NCBI GenBank assembly: GCA_036365145.1
Contig: JAEOAD010000034.1
Coordinates: 14,227,501 to 14,291,500, forward strand
Origin: Orientallactaga sibirica
Taxonomy: Eukaryota > Chordata > Mammalia > Rodentia > Dipodidae
Direction of reading: 5' to 3'
Length of the DNA stretch: 64,000 nucleotides
Under the pieces are notes generated by a model. The model saw nothing but the letters and a program-made list of their open reading frames with translations. It was not told where the DNA came from and ran no database searches. Shown piece by piece: positions 11,350 through 23,800 of the stretch (within the stretch, counting starts at the first letter, position 1; every line of letters begins with the position of its first letter). The translations under genes were made by a program, and so were the position numbers.

Positions 11350-11440
11350 AAGGAAAAGAAAAGAAAAGAAAGGAAAGGAAAGGAAAGGAAAGGAAAGGAA
11401 AGGAAAGGAAAGGAAAGGAAAGGAAAGGAAAGGAAAGGGG
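11350..11440. repeat. (GGAAA)n pentanucleotide microsatellite
   Basis: About 17 units of aaagg. A 194-codon open frame that crosses it is an artefact of the repeat. Confidence 0.97.
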
Positions 11441-11444
11441 AGAG

Positions 11445-12690
11445 AGAGGAAATGAACACAAATAAATGTGCCTTCCCACAGCCAGGGGTGCGACAGTGGA
11501 TAAGTGGGGTAGAAGGGCAGGTTGCCAGAATCATGGGGCCCCTAGTCCCAGGCCAGGCTGGATATCCATGTACCACTGCAATCATATGGAAGGTATTGAA
11601 GACACTCACATTCCAAACCCGACTCAGCTCTCTCAGGCATGGCTCCTGGAACAAGCTGGCTGCTGGGTCTCCAAGCCCAGTAGGAGCCTCAGCTGCGTCC
11701 TACACCCAGCCAGGCCCAGGGCAGCGGGAAGCGCTCACCTACCAGGGAGCACACTGTCTCTCATCAGCCACTGGCTGGGAAGTGCTGTGGAGAAAAGGGG
11801 CCAGATGGCTTCAGAAACAGAGAATCCCAGCAGACAAGGATCCGGTTGGTTTTTGGAAGAAATGTAATTTAAACCTCTATTAATGGCAGACTAGAATGAA
11901 AATTCTTTGTATTCTAATGGTGATTTCATATATCATTTCTTCTACATTTAATAATTGCAATCCTATTGTGGCTTCTGGATTTTTATTATAATAAGACATT
12001 CAGGATAGGTACAAAGAATTTAAAGATATAAAGCCATGTTAAGCTGATTCCCAAAACCACTATCAAAGAAATGAAGTTGGTAACCTGTCTTAGAAAATGT
12101 AATGAACTTGGGGCTGGGGAGATGGCTTAGTGGTACCCTCCTCCTTCTACTAGGAAGGGTGAATAGCTCCATTACCATGGCCACAGACCTGGATAACACT
12201 GTATTGTTCTGCTCAAAGGTTGCTACTGGGCAAAGCAGCCTCTTACTCCAAGATGGCATCATGTTATGCCCAGAGGAAAAAATGCCACACAACACAGACA
12301 CTTTACATTCTGGGAGCACTACAATTATCTCCATTGTGTAGACTAGGAAACTGAGGCTGAGAGGTTAAACAAGGTGGTTGAGGGCCCAGCTACTAGGTAA
12401 TGGCAGGGTTATTAGCTCCCATCTGCCAACCTCCCCCTCCGACCCTACTATCCTGCCCCTTGTTTCCTGAACACCTGCCCCATGCAAAGTCTTGGTGAGA
12501 CCACAATGTGACTCATTCAAGTAGTCATTTATTCAGTCACCTCTTTTTTTTTTTTTTTTAGCAATTACTAATTTTATGGGCTTATTTATTTATACCACCT
12601 TATTCTCAGAGCACTTCACTTCTTTAGTTGATATCCACGAGAATAAAATTTTACAGGAGTGGAATGTAATAACTGCCACATAGAAAACAA
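11445..12690. other. Mostly non-repetitive intergenic DNA
   Basis: Only a stub of a B2-like head (ggggctggggagatggctta, 12111-12130) and a poly(T) run (12545-12559) are visible. Confidence 0.6.
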
Positions 12691-12692
12691 GC

Positions 12693-12925
12693 TGGGGGTT
12701 AGAAAGATGTCTCAGTGGTTAAAGGCATTTGCTTGCAAAGCCCAATGGCCTGGGTTCAGTTCCCCAGTATCCATGTAAAGCCAGATGCACAAAGTGGCAC
12801 ATGCATTTGGAGTTTGTTTCCAGTGGTAAGAGGTCCTGGCATGCCCATTCTCTCTCACTCTCCCTCCCTTCTCTCTCTCTCTCTCTTGAAAATTTTAAAA
12901 TATATATATTTAAAAGAAAGAAAGA
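12693..12925 (+). mobile_element. B2-like SINE
   Basis: gggggttagaaagatgtctc head (diverged); CT-rich region 12850-12888; TAAAATATATAT tail. Confidence 0.88.
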
Positions 12926-13473
12926 AAACAAGCTGGAAAGATCAGAAGAAGCCAGAACTGAGACTAGGACACAAAGTACAGACCTCAGGATCCTCCATTG
13001 TCTGGGAACAGGACACTAAATGCCCTCTGAGCTTGGTGGCAGCCAAAAACTCAATTCCATGCAGCGCAATGACCATAAGACACCAGCACACTGTTGCTGA
13101 GGCAAAATGAAATTCTCAGATGTCCTGAGACCAGACCTTTTCTTTTTTTCCTGGTGAACTGGCATGAAGAGAACCCTGTTGAACCTTAGCATGAATGCCC
13201 CCATCAGCCTGCTAGTTACATGGACAGCACAAGTCTGAGGAGCTATTTCCTAAGCCCTGCTTCATGCTGTCCTACAGCCTGAAGAGGAAGGACAGCTCTG
13301 AGGGCAGAACCCAGAGCCATGCAAGGCAGGTGTGCTCCTCTCTAGCTTGATCCATAGCCGGTTACAATACACACTTGTGGCAAATGTTCTGGGCAGCCCT
13401 TCTGTTGAGCATTCCAAGGCTTGAGCCCCATGTTCAAATTGCTTGAATTGCTACCTTTAAGTAGTAAGGGGTT

Positions 13474-13506
<33 letters not shown>
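13474..13506. repeat. (CA)n microsatellite, interrupted
   Basis: CA repeat with one caaa interruption. Confidence 0.9.
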
Positions 13507-13551
13507 TTTTGTCAATCTCTTTGAAAACAAACATCAAAAAAAGGATTTGGA

Positions 13552-13770
13552 GGGGCTGGAGGGATGGCTTAGCAGTTAAGGCACTTGCCTGCAAAGCCAA
13601 AGGACCCAGATTCAAGTCCCCAGGACCCACATAAGCCAGATGCACAAGGTGGCGCATATGTCTTGAGTTCATTTGCAGTGGCTGGAGGTCCTAGCACACC
13701 CATTCTCTTTCTCACACACACACTCTCTCTTTCTCTGCCAAATAAATAAAAATAAAATATTTTTTAAAAG
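13552..13770 (+). mobile_element. B2-like SINE, first of a direct pair
   Basis: ggggctggagggatggctta to aaataaataaaaataaaat. ggatttgga (13543 and 13771) flanks it as a target duplication. Confidence 0.92.
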
Positions 13771-13777
13771 GGATTTG

Positions 13778-13948
13778 GAGCTGGAGAGATGGCTTAGTGG
13801 TTAAGGTGCTTGCCTGCAAAGCCAAAGGACCCAGGTTCAGTTCTTCAGGACCCACATAAGCCAGATGCGCACACAAGGAGGCGCACATGTCTGGAGTTTG
13901 TTTGCAGTGGCTGGAGGCCCTGAATTGCCCATTTTCTCTCTATACCTG

Positions 13949-13999
<51 letters not shown>

Positions 14000-14038
14000 A
14001 ATAAATTAAAATAATAATAATTTTTTTTTAAAAAAAAA
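13778..14038 (+). mobile_element. B2-like SINE, second of a direct pair, with long (TC)n
   Basis: gagctggagagatggcttag head, (TC)n at 13949-13998, and aaataaattaaaataataat tail. Confidence 0.92.
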
Positions 14039-14900
14039 GGATATGACAACATGGTGCTCATATTCCCAAAGGGCAAGAAATGGTGACAGCCTCATTTTCC
14101 ATCCCTCCAAGTTTCCTTGCAGGGCTTTCTTGGTCTTCAATGCCCCTAACTAGATCTGCAAGTCGCTGGGAGCCTGTACTATAGGTTTAGGATGCTATGT
14201 GCATCAGAATCACTAGGTAACTCATTTCCAGTGCAGAGTCCCAGGACAGGCTCTCTGGGTGACAGGAATGCTTCTTTCAGGTGACTCTGGTAGGGACACA
14301 GTAGGCTGGGAGGGGCTGGCCATGATTGGACAGCAATTCAGCATCGCCCATTGAGACAAATGAGGAATAGGTTTTGTTAAACACAACTTTTGGCAAAAAA
14401 AAAAAAAAAATGAGGTTGTGATTTCAGGCTGATACTCACTGGCAAATGGCATCTAGAGCCCAAGTTCAATAAACAGCTGGGTCAGGCCTGAGTCACATGC
14501 TGTCAGTCTGTGCCCTGCACCTCTGATGCACAGAGGAATCATCTAGAAGCCTTTCAGCTCATACTTTCCAGCTGTATATCTTGGCCATACACCAAAGCAA
14601 TTCGTCAGAGCTGCTATACTCTGTACCAGGTAATGCCTACACAAAGGGTCTGTTCAAATAAATGTGATGAGCAGAAAGATCACTGTGGGGCTGTAAGCCT
14701 GAGCACCTGACCCCTCCCAAGGGACCCTAACACCTCCCCCAGGAGAGGTTTGGGCTGTTTGGGGGGTAAAAACCATCCAGCCAAGGCATGATACAGACCA
14801 AGGCTCTGAGGAGGGACAAGGGGAGCTGGAGACTATTGGACACATCTGGGTCAAAAGGTGCAGAGCAGAGGCAGGAAAAGGCCTATTATAGAGAACCGTG
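14039..14900. other. Non-repetitive intergenic DNA, nothing recognised
   Basis: Only a short poly(A) (14396-14410) stands out. Confidence 0.55.
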
Positions 14901-14902
14901 TA

Positions 14903-15030
14903 CTTGGACATGGTGGCACATGTCTACGGTTCCTCTACTGGGGAGGTGGAGACAGGATTGTGAGCTCAAGGCCAGCCTAGGACAGAGACTGAAACCCTAT
15001 CTCAACAACAACAACAACAAAAAAAAAAAC
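14903..15030 (+). mobile_element. B1-like SINE, older
   Basis: tggacatggtggcacatgtc to ctgaaaccctatctcaac, tail (CAA)n then A11. Confidence 0.75.
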
Positions 15031-15031
15031 C

Positions 15032-15210
15032 TGCTGGGCATGGTGGTGCACGCCTTTAATCCTAGCACTCGGGAGGGAGAGGTAGGAGGATCATCATGAG
15101 TTCAAGGCCACCCTGAGACTACGTAGTTAATTCCAGGTCAGCCTGGACCAGAGTGAGACCCTACCTCGAAAAACCAAAAAATAAAATAATAATAATAATA
15201 ATAATAAACC
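15032..15210 (+). mobile_element. B1-like SINE, young, with (AAT)n tail
   Basis: ctgggcatggtggtgcacgcc to accctacctcgaaaaacc, then AATAATAAT. Confidence 0.92.
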
Positions 15211-15212
15211 TT

Positions 15213-15415
15213 TGGGCTGGGGATAATGCTCAGCAGTTAATGGCACTTGTTTGCAAAGTCTTTAAGGCCAGGTTTGATTTCCCCATGCAAAGCCAGATGC
15301 GCAAAGTGGCACATACATCTGGAGTTTGTTTGTAAAGCAAGAGGCCCTGGAGTGCCCATACATATACTCTCTCCCTCTTTCTCTCTCTAATAAAGAAATA
15401 AAAATACTTAAGGAA
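15213..15415 (+). mobile_element. B2-like SINE, shortened CT region
   Basis: tgggctggggataatgctcag head; ends aataaagaaataaaaatac. Confidence 0.85.
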
Positions 15416-16115
15416 AATAAAAATACCTTTGCATGGTAAGCTAAGATTAAACTTGACCTTGAAGCTAGGAGGACCCTCTGGAGGAGGGCTTTAAGCCAAG
15501 GAGACATGTGAAGGGGCAAATCATGGATGAGCCAGGGGTTAGCAAGGAGGGCTTCTAGGAGGTCAGGCCTGAGACAAGGGAACATAGAATCATGAAATCT
15601 AAGGCTCTCATTACCTGCTTCAGTTAAAGCTGCGAAAATCCTTCCTTACTTCACACCCTTTGAAACAGTCTGAATCCCAGGCTGCCTGTGTAAAAGATGT
15701 GTTTGTCTGCTACTTGAAAGCTGCGGTTTCTCTTTAACCCATCCTGGGCCCCATCCTTTGACTGGGAACCAGGAAGGAATGAAGGAGGATCCTCTAGCCT
15801 GGAGCTCATGACTGCAGTGTGGCGGGCCTCACAGCACCTATGGCGTCACTGTCTCTCCCTCCAACAGTTCTTGATTTCTAACTGGGCAAAGTGTTCAGAA
15901 CATTTTTATGGGCTGCTCCAAAGCCAGCTGGAAGCTCTTTTTCCATAAACTCTCCCAGAGACAAGTAGCCAGGTTTCACGTATTAAAATTAAAATGTCAG
16001 AAAGGTTGCTCAAAAGAAACAGAAAAGAAAAGCGATTGTGGGTTTGTTTATGAAGCCGTAGCTCAAAAAAGTTGGATCAGGGTCCAGTGGCATCTGACTA
16101 TTGTGTTGGGGTATT
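15416..16115. other. Non-repetitive intergenic DNA, nothing recognised
   Basis: No exon-like open frame with splice sites was seen. Confidence 0.55.
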
Positions 16116-16121
16116 GGTGTG

Positions 16122-16287
16122 TTTTTTTTTTTTTTTTTTTTTGGTTTTTCGAGGTAGGGTCTCACTCTGGCCCAGGCTGACCTGGAATTAACTACGTAGT
16201 CTCAGGGTGGCCTCGAACTCTCAGCAATCCTCTTACCTCTGCCTCCCGAGTGCTGGGATTAAAGACGTGCGCCACCACACCCGGCTG
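16122..16287 (-). mobile_element. B1-like SINE, full length, T21 edge
   Basis: Poly(T), ggtttttcgaggtagggtctc, to gcgccaccacacccggct. Confidence 0.93.
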
Positions 16288-16288
16288 T

Positions 16289-16313
16289 CTTTTTTTTTTA
16301 ATTTACGTATTTG

Positions 16314-16344
<31 letters not shown>

Positions 16345-16494
16345 TGTGTGTGTGTGTTTGGGCATTCTAGGGTCTCTTGATTTTGCAAATGAATGCTCGT
16401 CCACCTTTACATGGGTGCCTGAGGAATTGAACCCCAGGCTGGCAGGCTTTGCAAGCAAGCACCTTTAACCACTGAGCCATCTCCCCAGCTCCTT
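16289..16494 (-). mobile_element. B2-like SINE containing (TG)n
   Basis: TG repeat 16316-16358 replaces the usual AG-rich segment; ends cactgagccatctccccagc. Confidence 0.85.
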
Positions 16495-17507
16495 TTGGTG
16501 TTTTTTTTTGTTGTTGTTTTTGTTGTTGCTGTTTGTTTTTGTACAAGCTCGAGGTCACTTGTTTATTGAATCTGTCAGCAACTACAACCAGTTATCAGGC
16601 ATTTTCTGGGTGCCAAGACTTGAGTGTGACACCAAGATGAAAAGCTGCCTTGGCAATCATTGCCCATCCTGACTACCCTCAAGGCTTGAAATACTTCATC
16701 GTTTGCGGTGCAATGCTGTCAGTCCCTTTCTCATAGGAGGAAATCAAGGCCCATGGAGATCAGATATCTTGCCCAGAGTTGCTAGAACATGACCTTGGAT
16801 CACCCAAGTTCTAATTCTAGGTTCTGTGTTACTGGCTTAAGAGTTCTGTCATTCACTATATGCTCATCGTCTAGCTCCACCTGTAACTTTGTTTCCCTTT
16901 TGCGCGAATTCCCCATTTTGAAGAAAGGGAAACTAGTGCTGACCTCCCCTGGCCACCATCACTCTCAAAGTCTTGTAGAGCCCTCTAAATATTGATGCTT
17001 ATCCCCTTACATTAGTGCTGCTCTCGCCTGTCTCACAGAAGCTTCCTTTTGCAGATGGTGGTGACTACGGGGAAGACTCAAAACTCATCAATGTGCTGGG
17101 AAGTGACCACTGAGTGAGTGTACAGAGCTAAATGAAACATTTCCATGAGGCCCTCCAAGACTGAGGGAGCACTGGGGAAGAGGGGGAGGGAAGAACGTAA
17201 ATGCCAGAGGATGGGGAGGGGTGCTTTGGAACTGTCTTCTGGACTTGAAGTGGTGGTTGCATACATGACCTCATAGCAGTTGCTATTACCTACACAAGAC
17301 CTACACAAGATTGGTCCTATCGACATTTCATCATCAGTGATAGAGAAGGGAAAAAAAAAAACAAGACGTCAAAATAGAAAAGAGACTAGTTGGGGGAAAA
17401 GGTATTCAGTGAAAGGGGGAGTGGGCAAAAGAAAGAAATGGGCAGGGTTATGATCAAAATACGTTATGTACTTATATGAAAATTGTCCAATAACAGTTTA
17501 ATAATGG
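16495..17507. other. Non-repetitive intergenic DNA, nothing recognised
   Basis: Only a short TTG/T-rich tract (16500-16540) and a poly(A) (17350-17361) stand out. Confidence 0.55.
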
Positions 17508-17647
17508 TTGGGTCTAGGGAGATGACTCAGCAGTTAAAGGTGCTTGGTTGCAAAGCCTGACAACCTGGGTCAAATTCCCTCATACCCATGTAAAGCCAGA
17601 TGCACAAAGAAGTGCATACATCTGAAGTTTATTTGTGGGAAGCCCTG

Positions 17648-17693
<46 letters not shown>

Positions 17694-17718
17694 CATAATT
17701 AAAAATATTTTAAAAGGT
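17508..17718 (+). mobile_element. B2-like SINE with (TG)n in place of the CT region
   Basis: gggtctagggagatgactcag head; (TG)n at 17651-17687; AT-rich tail. Confidence 0.85.
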
Positions 17719-18626
17719 TAATAATGGAGAAAAAGAAGGGTGTTAATGAGAGAGAAGAGGGATAAAGCATGGCAATTGGAGGCAATAACGTCAAAACACA
17801 TGAGATACATGTATGACAATGTCAAATTAGAAAAAAGAAATAAAAATTAAAATTTTTTAATTTAAATTCTTCCATATCCCTTCTTTCTGCCTGGATAGAA
17901 TTGTGGAAAATGCAACCTAAGCCATTCAGATTCATGTCCTTGGGGCTCCTCTCCAGTGAGCGGTGAGGACTCTTAGACAGAACCCTGGATCAAACAGTGC
18001 CTGCCGCCCTCCCTTGGCTGTTGGTCCTGCAGCTCCCTGGGCTCTTCCCCTTGCTCAGGACTGTTCTCCAGTCACAAGACCATTGTTTGGCTTATGGTCC
18101 CTTACTCTCCTTCAGCAATCGAATCTTCCTTTTGCTTAAGACTGACAGAGGCCAGCCTGGTTGCTGATAAGCAAGACTCTGGATCCGTGGTCAGATCTTC
18201 ATCCTGTTTACAGAACTGGCAGGAAATAACCACCTCCCATGGTGCTGTGAGCACCTCAGGATGCTGTGAAAATATTGGCATTGCCTCTCTTGACCAGGGC
18301 CTCCGCAGAGTTGCCTAGCTGGCTTGGGGACTGCTTGTGTCCTCCTTTCTGTAGCTTACAGCTGGCGTGAAGACTTGCTGGCAAGCTTCTTGCATTTCCA
18401 TTCTCAGCTGGACCTTCTGGCCTTTGACAGGCCATGAGTGTGGAGGAGGAGGATGGAGGAGAATCCCTAGGTGTGGTGGACTGAAGGAAGAAAGTATGGA
18501 GTCTTTGGACAAAAGGCAGGGAGGGCAAGGAGGAAAGAGACCCACACATGTTGCTGGGTATGAAAGACAAACCTTGACTAGCACTCTGCTCTCATAGACT
18601 TTAAAATAGTGCTTCAACCAGTCTCA
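17719..18626. other. Mostly non-repetitive intergenic DNA
   Basis: The open frames here (for example 18094-18318 and 18256-18570 on the other strand) overlap each other and show no domain. Confidence 0.55.
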
Positions 18627-19025
18627 GGGGAAACAGAGCCAATAAGAGATAGATACACATACATATGTATTACTCATGAGATAGATTTGAGGAATTAGCT
18701 CACATGGCTGTGGGGGCAGGCAAGTCTGAAATCTATAGAGCAAGCCAGCAGGCTTGAAACTTAGGTGGGAATCAATATTACATTCTTTTCGGCAGAATTT
18801 TTTGTGTGTGTGTGGAAGCCTCCGTTTTTACTCTAAAAGCCTCCAACTGATTGTCCGAGTTCCACTGACACCAGGGAGAGTAATGTCTTCAAAGTCAATT
18901 GATGATAAATGTGAACCACCTTGTGAGCTTCCTTCACAGCAACACCAAGATGAGTGCTTGATTACATGGTGGGATGGCATAGCCTAGCTAAGATGACACA
19001 GAAACTTAATCAACACAGAGGGTGG
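18627..19025 (+). mobile_element. Old mammalian interspersed repeat, class not assigned
   Basis: ggggaaacagagccaataag, gattactcatgag-type text and aaagcctccaactgattg recall a dispersed eutherian family that begins with 'agagaaacagaaccaat'. From memory only. Confidence 0.35.
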
Positions 19026-19755
19026 CCCAGATGATGGTCAGAGGGGGTGACTACAGAAGGGAAAGGCAAATTATGGCTGTGGCAACTAATGGGTTCATGA
19101 TGAGGCCATGTGTCTATGGTCACTCCAGGGTGCATTGCCAAGTGCTGTGGTTGGCCATGAAGGACTGGTGAACACATTACTCATGGTTTCAGTCTCTCTT
19201 ACTTTCTCTGTGACCTGCATAGCCTTAGGGTATTTACTGCAGAGGCCTGTCTCTGCTGTTCCCTGTTTCTTTTGTTCCTGCCTTGACATCTTTCTATTTT
19301 GGTTTGATGTCCATTCATACTATGCCCACCATCCCCATCTCCACAACTTCTCACCGCCTCCCTCCAGATTCTCTGCTCATCTATCTCCTAACTGCCCCCT
19401 TCTCCAATTGCCATATACCCCCTGGGTCTCTGGGGCTTCCCAGTGGTTTGAACCACACTGCAGTGATGTGTACTCAGTTCACAGGCTCCTACTCCCAGGC
19501 TTCTCTACATGCTGAGTTCCCCTTCCTCCACCCCACAGTTCTGGTCCAGATCTTTCTTCTCCTCTGCAGTGGGAGGACATGGGACTTGAAGAAGCTTGGA
19601 AGAAGAAGCCACACTAAGTCATAGATCTAAAAGCCTCTTGGCACTATTACCCCAACTTAAACCCAAAGATTGGGAGTAGAACAGACAAGAGAGGCAAGGC
19701 CAAGAGCCATGGGATTCTGGTGACAGATTGAGTGAGAGACTGTCCAAGTATAAAA
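19026..19755. other. Non-repetitive intergenic DNA, nothing recognised
   Basis: A 135-codon open frame (19108-19515) has hydrophobic stretches but no splice or homology support. Confidence 0.5.
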
Positions 19756-19760
19756 AGATC

Positions 19761-19850
19761 CATCACTGTGAGTTCAAGGCCACCCTGAGACTACACAGTG
19801 GATTCCAGGTCATCCTGGACTAGAGTGAAACCGTACCTCAAAAAAAAAAA
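19761..19850 (+). mobile_element. B1-like SINE, 3' half
   Basis: cactgtgagttcaaggccacc to gagtgaaaccgtacctc, A10. Confidence 0.85.
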
Positions 19851-19856
19851 TCTTTA

Positions 19857-20075
19857 TGGGGCTGGAGAGATGGCTTAGCGGTTAAGGCGCTTGCCTTAAA
19901 AGCCAAAGAACCTTGATTCGATTTCCCAGTACCCATGTAAGCCAGATGCTTAAGGTGGTGCATGCATCTGGAGTTTGTTTGCAGTGGCTGGAAGCCCTGG
20001 CACATCCATGCTTGCTCTCTCTCTCTCTCTCTCCCTGTCAGATAAATAAATAAAAATAAAATATATTTTTTTAAT
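19857..20075 (+). mobile_element. B2-like SINE
   Basis: tggggctggagagatggctta to gataaataaataaaaataaa. Confidence 0.93.
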
Positions 20076-20202
20076 CCAGAAGAGTCACTTAGTCATTTCC
20101 ACCCAGGTAAGGATTCCCTTTGAAATTCATGACAATGTCACAGAACACCCAGATAGTTACAAGATTTTTAAACAAAGTTTAGCAATAGAAACACTCCCGA
20201 GG

Positions 20203-20204
<2 letters not shown>

Positions 20205-20244
<40 letters not shown>
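20205..20244. repeat. (CA)n microsatellite
   Basis: About 20 CA units. Confidence 0.97.
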
Positions 20245-20246
<2 letters not shown>

Positions 20247-20645
20247 GAACACTCCCTAGGGATGCTGAGATTGGACAAATCAACACATGACACATCTCTG
20301 GGCAGGGGGAGACTTTCATCAAATCTGGCACATCTGCTGGTTTCTCATTTTCCTATATAACCTTGAACAAGCTTCTCATGCTCTCTAGTTTCCCATCTGA
20401 AAACAAAGATTTGGGCAATGACTTGGGCAGTCCAGTCTAGCTGACTACCTGTCCTCAAGTTCTATGTCTAACCCTTTGAAGGTGAGTGATTCTGGGTGTG
20501 TCACTTAACCTCCTTGAGCCATCTTTCCATTTTGCAGAACTGTTATGGAGTGGGATGAGCAGGGTGAAGTAGTTCAGGTGTTATCCTGGAATGAAATACG
20601 TAGAATGTGTGGTGCCAAAGGTGTCTGAGCTGTATAAGGACATAT

Positions 20646-21085
20646 GTTAGCAAAGTGGGTTTTCTCCCAGTTGAAACATTCCATCATTGAGGGAAGAAGG
20701 AGACTCGTGCAAAAGAGAGAGAGAGAGGGAGAGGGAGAGGGAGAGAGAGTCCAGGAAAGTGGAAACTAACAGGTCACAAGACCCCTCCCCAAGGTTATTG
20801 AAGCAGTAAACAACTGCTGGGGGACAGACTCTCTGATGTGTTATGTAACAATTTCCTCCCAATTGAAATCTGCCCCCCAGGTTGGAGGAGGGAGGCTCAG
20901 GAGATCCGGAAAGCTGAAATTTACAAGGTAACAAGACCCCTCCCTGAGGTTAGAGAAGTAGTAAATAATTGTAAGCAGAGATTCAAGTAGTAAAGTGCTG
21001 TAACAGCTGAGCTGCCTGAGGTGCGTTCACGCTCCTACAGGTATCTCCTCACGCATGCTCTGTAAGTAACTTTAATCAATTCATT
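20646..21085 (+). mobile_element. LTR-like segment with an internal tandem duplication
   Basis: Two diverged copies of one block: 20659-20820 and 20849-20975 share ctcccagttgaaa/ctcccaattgaaa, ggaaag(t/c), and acaagacccctccc with aggtta following. A (GA)n stretch (20716-20749) lengthens the first. It ends near ctctgtaagtaactttaatc, reminiscent of an LTR 3' part. No retroviral coding sequence lies nearby. Confidence 0.4.
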
Positions 21086-21635
21086 GATTCACCAGAATTG
21101 TGTTTTGGTGCAATTGTGCTTTGGCTTGTCATTTGTGCCCCATCTGGAGTGAATGGCCGTGTGTTCTTGTTGCCCCAGGGGAAAAGTTTCACACCACAAC
21201 ATATAAAACCAAATAATGTTCTCAGAGGCAAAAGAACACTCTGAGGAAGGCTGAGGAGATGGCTTAGCTCTGTCACATTCACAGTGGGGAAGCAGCACAT
21301 GTGAGGCACAGGGCAGTGCCTGGCACGGGCTGTGCTCTGTGTCCACACTGAAGTCCACCGCTCTGTGACCACCATGGCTGTCTTCCAACGATGATGACAC
21401 AAAGGAGGACAAGCAGGATGGTGATGTGGGCACTGACTTGTGAACACAGCAGACCTGGGTTTGAATGTCAGTTCTACCATCATTATCCAAATCCTATGCA
21501 TGATCATGTTGTACCATCTCCTTGTTTGTTCTCTGACTAGATCTTGAACAGTTACATGTATTGTTTGTATTTCTTGGGTGCCCAGCTGACGGCCTGGCTC
21601 CCCGGATGTTCTTGCACATTTCCTTTTTCTCTTTT

Positions 21636-21962
21636 GTGTGTGTGTGTGTGTGTGTGTGCACGCACGCGCGCGTGCAAGCTCATGTGTACCACATGGAGAT
21701 CAGAGGACAACTTTAGGTATCTGTTCTTACATTCTTCCTTGTTTGAGGATGGTCTCTCATTCGCTGCTGTGTTCACCAAGCTCACTGGCCTGTGAACTGA
21801 ACTTCTGGGAGATTCTCCTGCTTTTGCCTCCCTTGTTGCCATAGACAGCACTGGGATTACAGATGCCCACGGCAGCATCTGGCCTGTATGTGGGTTCTGA
21901 GGATCTGAACACAGTTACTCGTGCGTGTGCTGCAAATGCTTTATCCACTATGCCATCTCCCT
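21636..21962 (-). mobile_element. Composite B4/RSINE-type SINE with (TG)n edge
   Basis: (TG)n then cacgcacgcgcgcgtgc (21637-21676), gcactgggattacagatgcc B1-like middle, and atccactatgccatctccc head complement. Confidence 0.65.
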
Positions 21963-22096
21963 ACTTTCTCTTTGCTTCTGTTACGTCCATCTTGAGACTG
22001 GGAGCTCAGCACCCACACCCTGATAAATCAGATTACTTGATCCCCAAAAAGATGCCTTGTACATATTGTTCTTCACTAATAACTTCACATTTGCAG

Positions 22097-22265
22097 TTTT
22101 TGTTTTGTTTTGTTTTGTTTTGTTTTACAGATAGGGTCTCACTCTAGCTCAGGCTGACCTGGAATTCACTATGTAGTTTCACGGTGGCCTCGAACTTATG
22201 GCAATCCTCCCACCTCTGCCTCCCTAGTGCTGGGATTGGAGGCGTGTGCCACCACACCTGGCTGA
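22097..22265 (-). mobile_element. B1-like SINE with (TTTTG)n edge
   Basis: (GTTTT)n 22097-22126, gatagggtctcactctagc to gccaccacacctggctg. Confidence 0.92.
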
Positions 22266-23520
22266 CATTTGTATTTTAACGTGAGGGTGGCTTTAAAGAT
22301 ATCTTCAATTCTCTCTGGAAGGATCTACTATAAAGTGACATAGATGAACAAATTACCTTATGTATTAGGCTAGAAATTATATATCTAATTCATCTTCTAT
22401 CATCACACTGAATATAAAATATAGACCTAATGCATAAAAAAGCAAGGAAGGAGACAAAATAACTCTGAAGTATAAAAGTACTGTGTTTTGGGAGGTCAAG
22501 TGTTTATGTAAAGATGCTTTGTGGAAAAAGATGGAGAACAATGCTTTCATTCCAAATTCAGTACGATCATTGATCAAATCTGAAGCTCTGATTAGGTATG
22601 AACTCCAGGTTACCAGTGAGGGGAACGCAAGGACCAAGGTCATAGAATCAAATGATGTGATCATCAGAGGAACCTTAGAGGTCATTGGTTGTGTACTGAG
22701 AGCTGGCCACTCACTCCTTGCTCTTGTCTGACCCTTCTAGCAACTACCTATTGACCTGTCTGCACACCTATTCCAAATACCTGTGGACCAGGAGCATCTC
22801 CAGGTCACAGGCTGAGTCCTCATCATCACAGCACACCCAAGGACCCGTCAAAGAAACTGCCTACAGTACAGCTCCCTCAATGGCTGCTCAGTGTTGGAAG
22901 CAAGAATAATGAAGCACTTTATTTTTAACAGATGGAGAGGCTAAAATTCAGAGCAGAGAAGGGACCCACCCTGGTTCCATAGTGATATGAGGGAATGACA
23001 ACAGAATGCCCTGTGAGCTGGTGAAAACTCTTCTCTATACCACTCTCCTACTCCCTCACAGAAGGAAGACACTTGACTTCTCTCATTTGCCCACAAAAGC
23101 CACAGGTAAAGGTGTTTATGGCTTGGCAGCTAACCTCAGCCACAAGCACTTCAATAGGTCACAATCTGACCCTGTCAACCCATTTTTTAAGCACAGTCAT
23201 TAACACTGTGCTTTCTAGGATAATCTGGAAACTCAGCACCTCCATGCTGAAGACATTCTAAAATTGACTCCTAAAGTCTGACAATGAAACAGATCCGTCT
23301 AACTGGTCAGCTGCTACCCAATAGTTATTTCCAAAGACTGCATGACAATAATATTCGTATTTGTGAAAACATGTTCACTTTGAAGAGCACTTTCATAGAG
23401 AAGCTGTTTTTAGTACATGAACAAATATTTCAAAACAAAATAGTGTTCTCTCAAAATAAGTTATTGACTATAAAACTGAAGTATAATTTAGTGTGTGTGA
23501 ATTACAATTTAATAAGGCTG
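22266..23520. other. Mostly non-repetitive AT-rich intergenic DNA
   Basis: Nothing recognised. A 104-codon open frame at 23284-23598 shows no known domain and runs into a SINE. Confidence 0.5.
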
Positions 23521-23536
23521 ATTTATAAAGACAACA

Positions 23537-23800
23537 GGGCTGAGGATATAGTTCTGGCTGTAAAGGGTGTGCCTTGCAAGAATGAGGGCCTAAACTGAAT
23601 CCTAGAACCTATACACAAATAAACAGGGCGTGGTGGCATGCACTTGTAATCCTGGGACTGGGATGGCAGAGACAGGTGGATCCCTGGGGCTCACTGGCCA
23701 GCCAATCTAGCCTAATTACAAGTTCTGGGCCCAAGAGAGTACACCAAACTTCCCCGACTGCCATTGTGTTAGAGACTTCTGTACCTCCCATCTTCAGTGA
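23537..23800 (+). mobile_element. Composite B4/RSINE-type SINE
   Basis: gggctgaggatatagttctgg head, B1-like cacttgtaatcctgggactg middle, truncated 3' end. Confidence 0.6.

Noticed and set aside
11299..11883. 194-codon open frame with a Lys/Glu/Arg-rich start
   Set aside because: The start is a translated (GGAAA)n microsatellite at a B1 tail; the remainder has no recognised domain.
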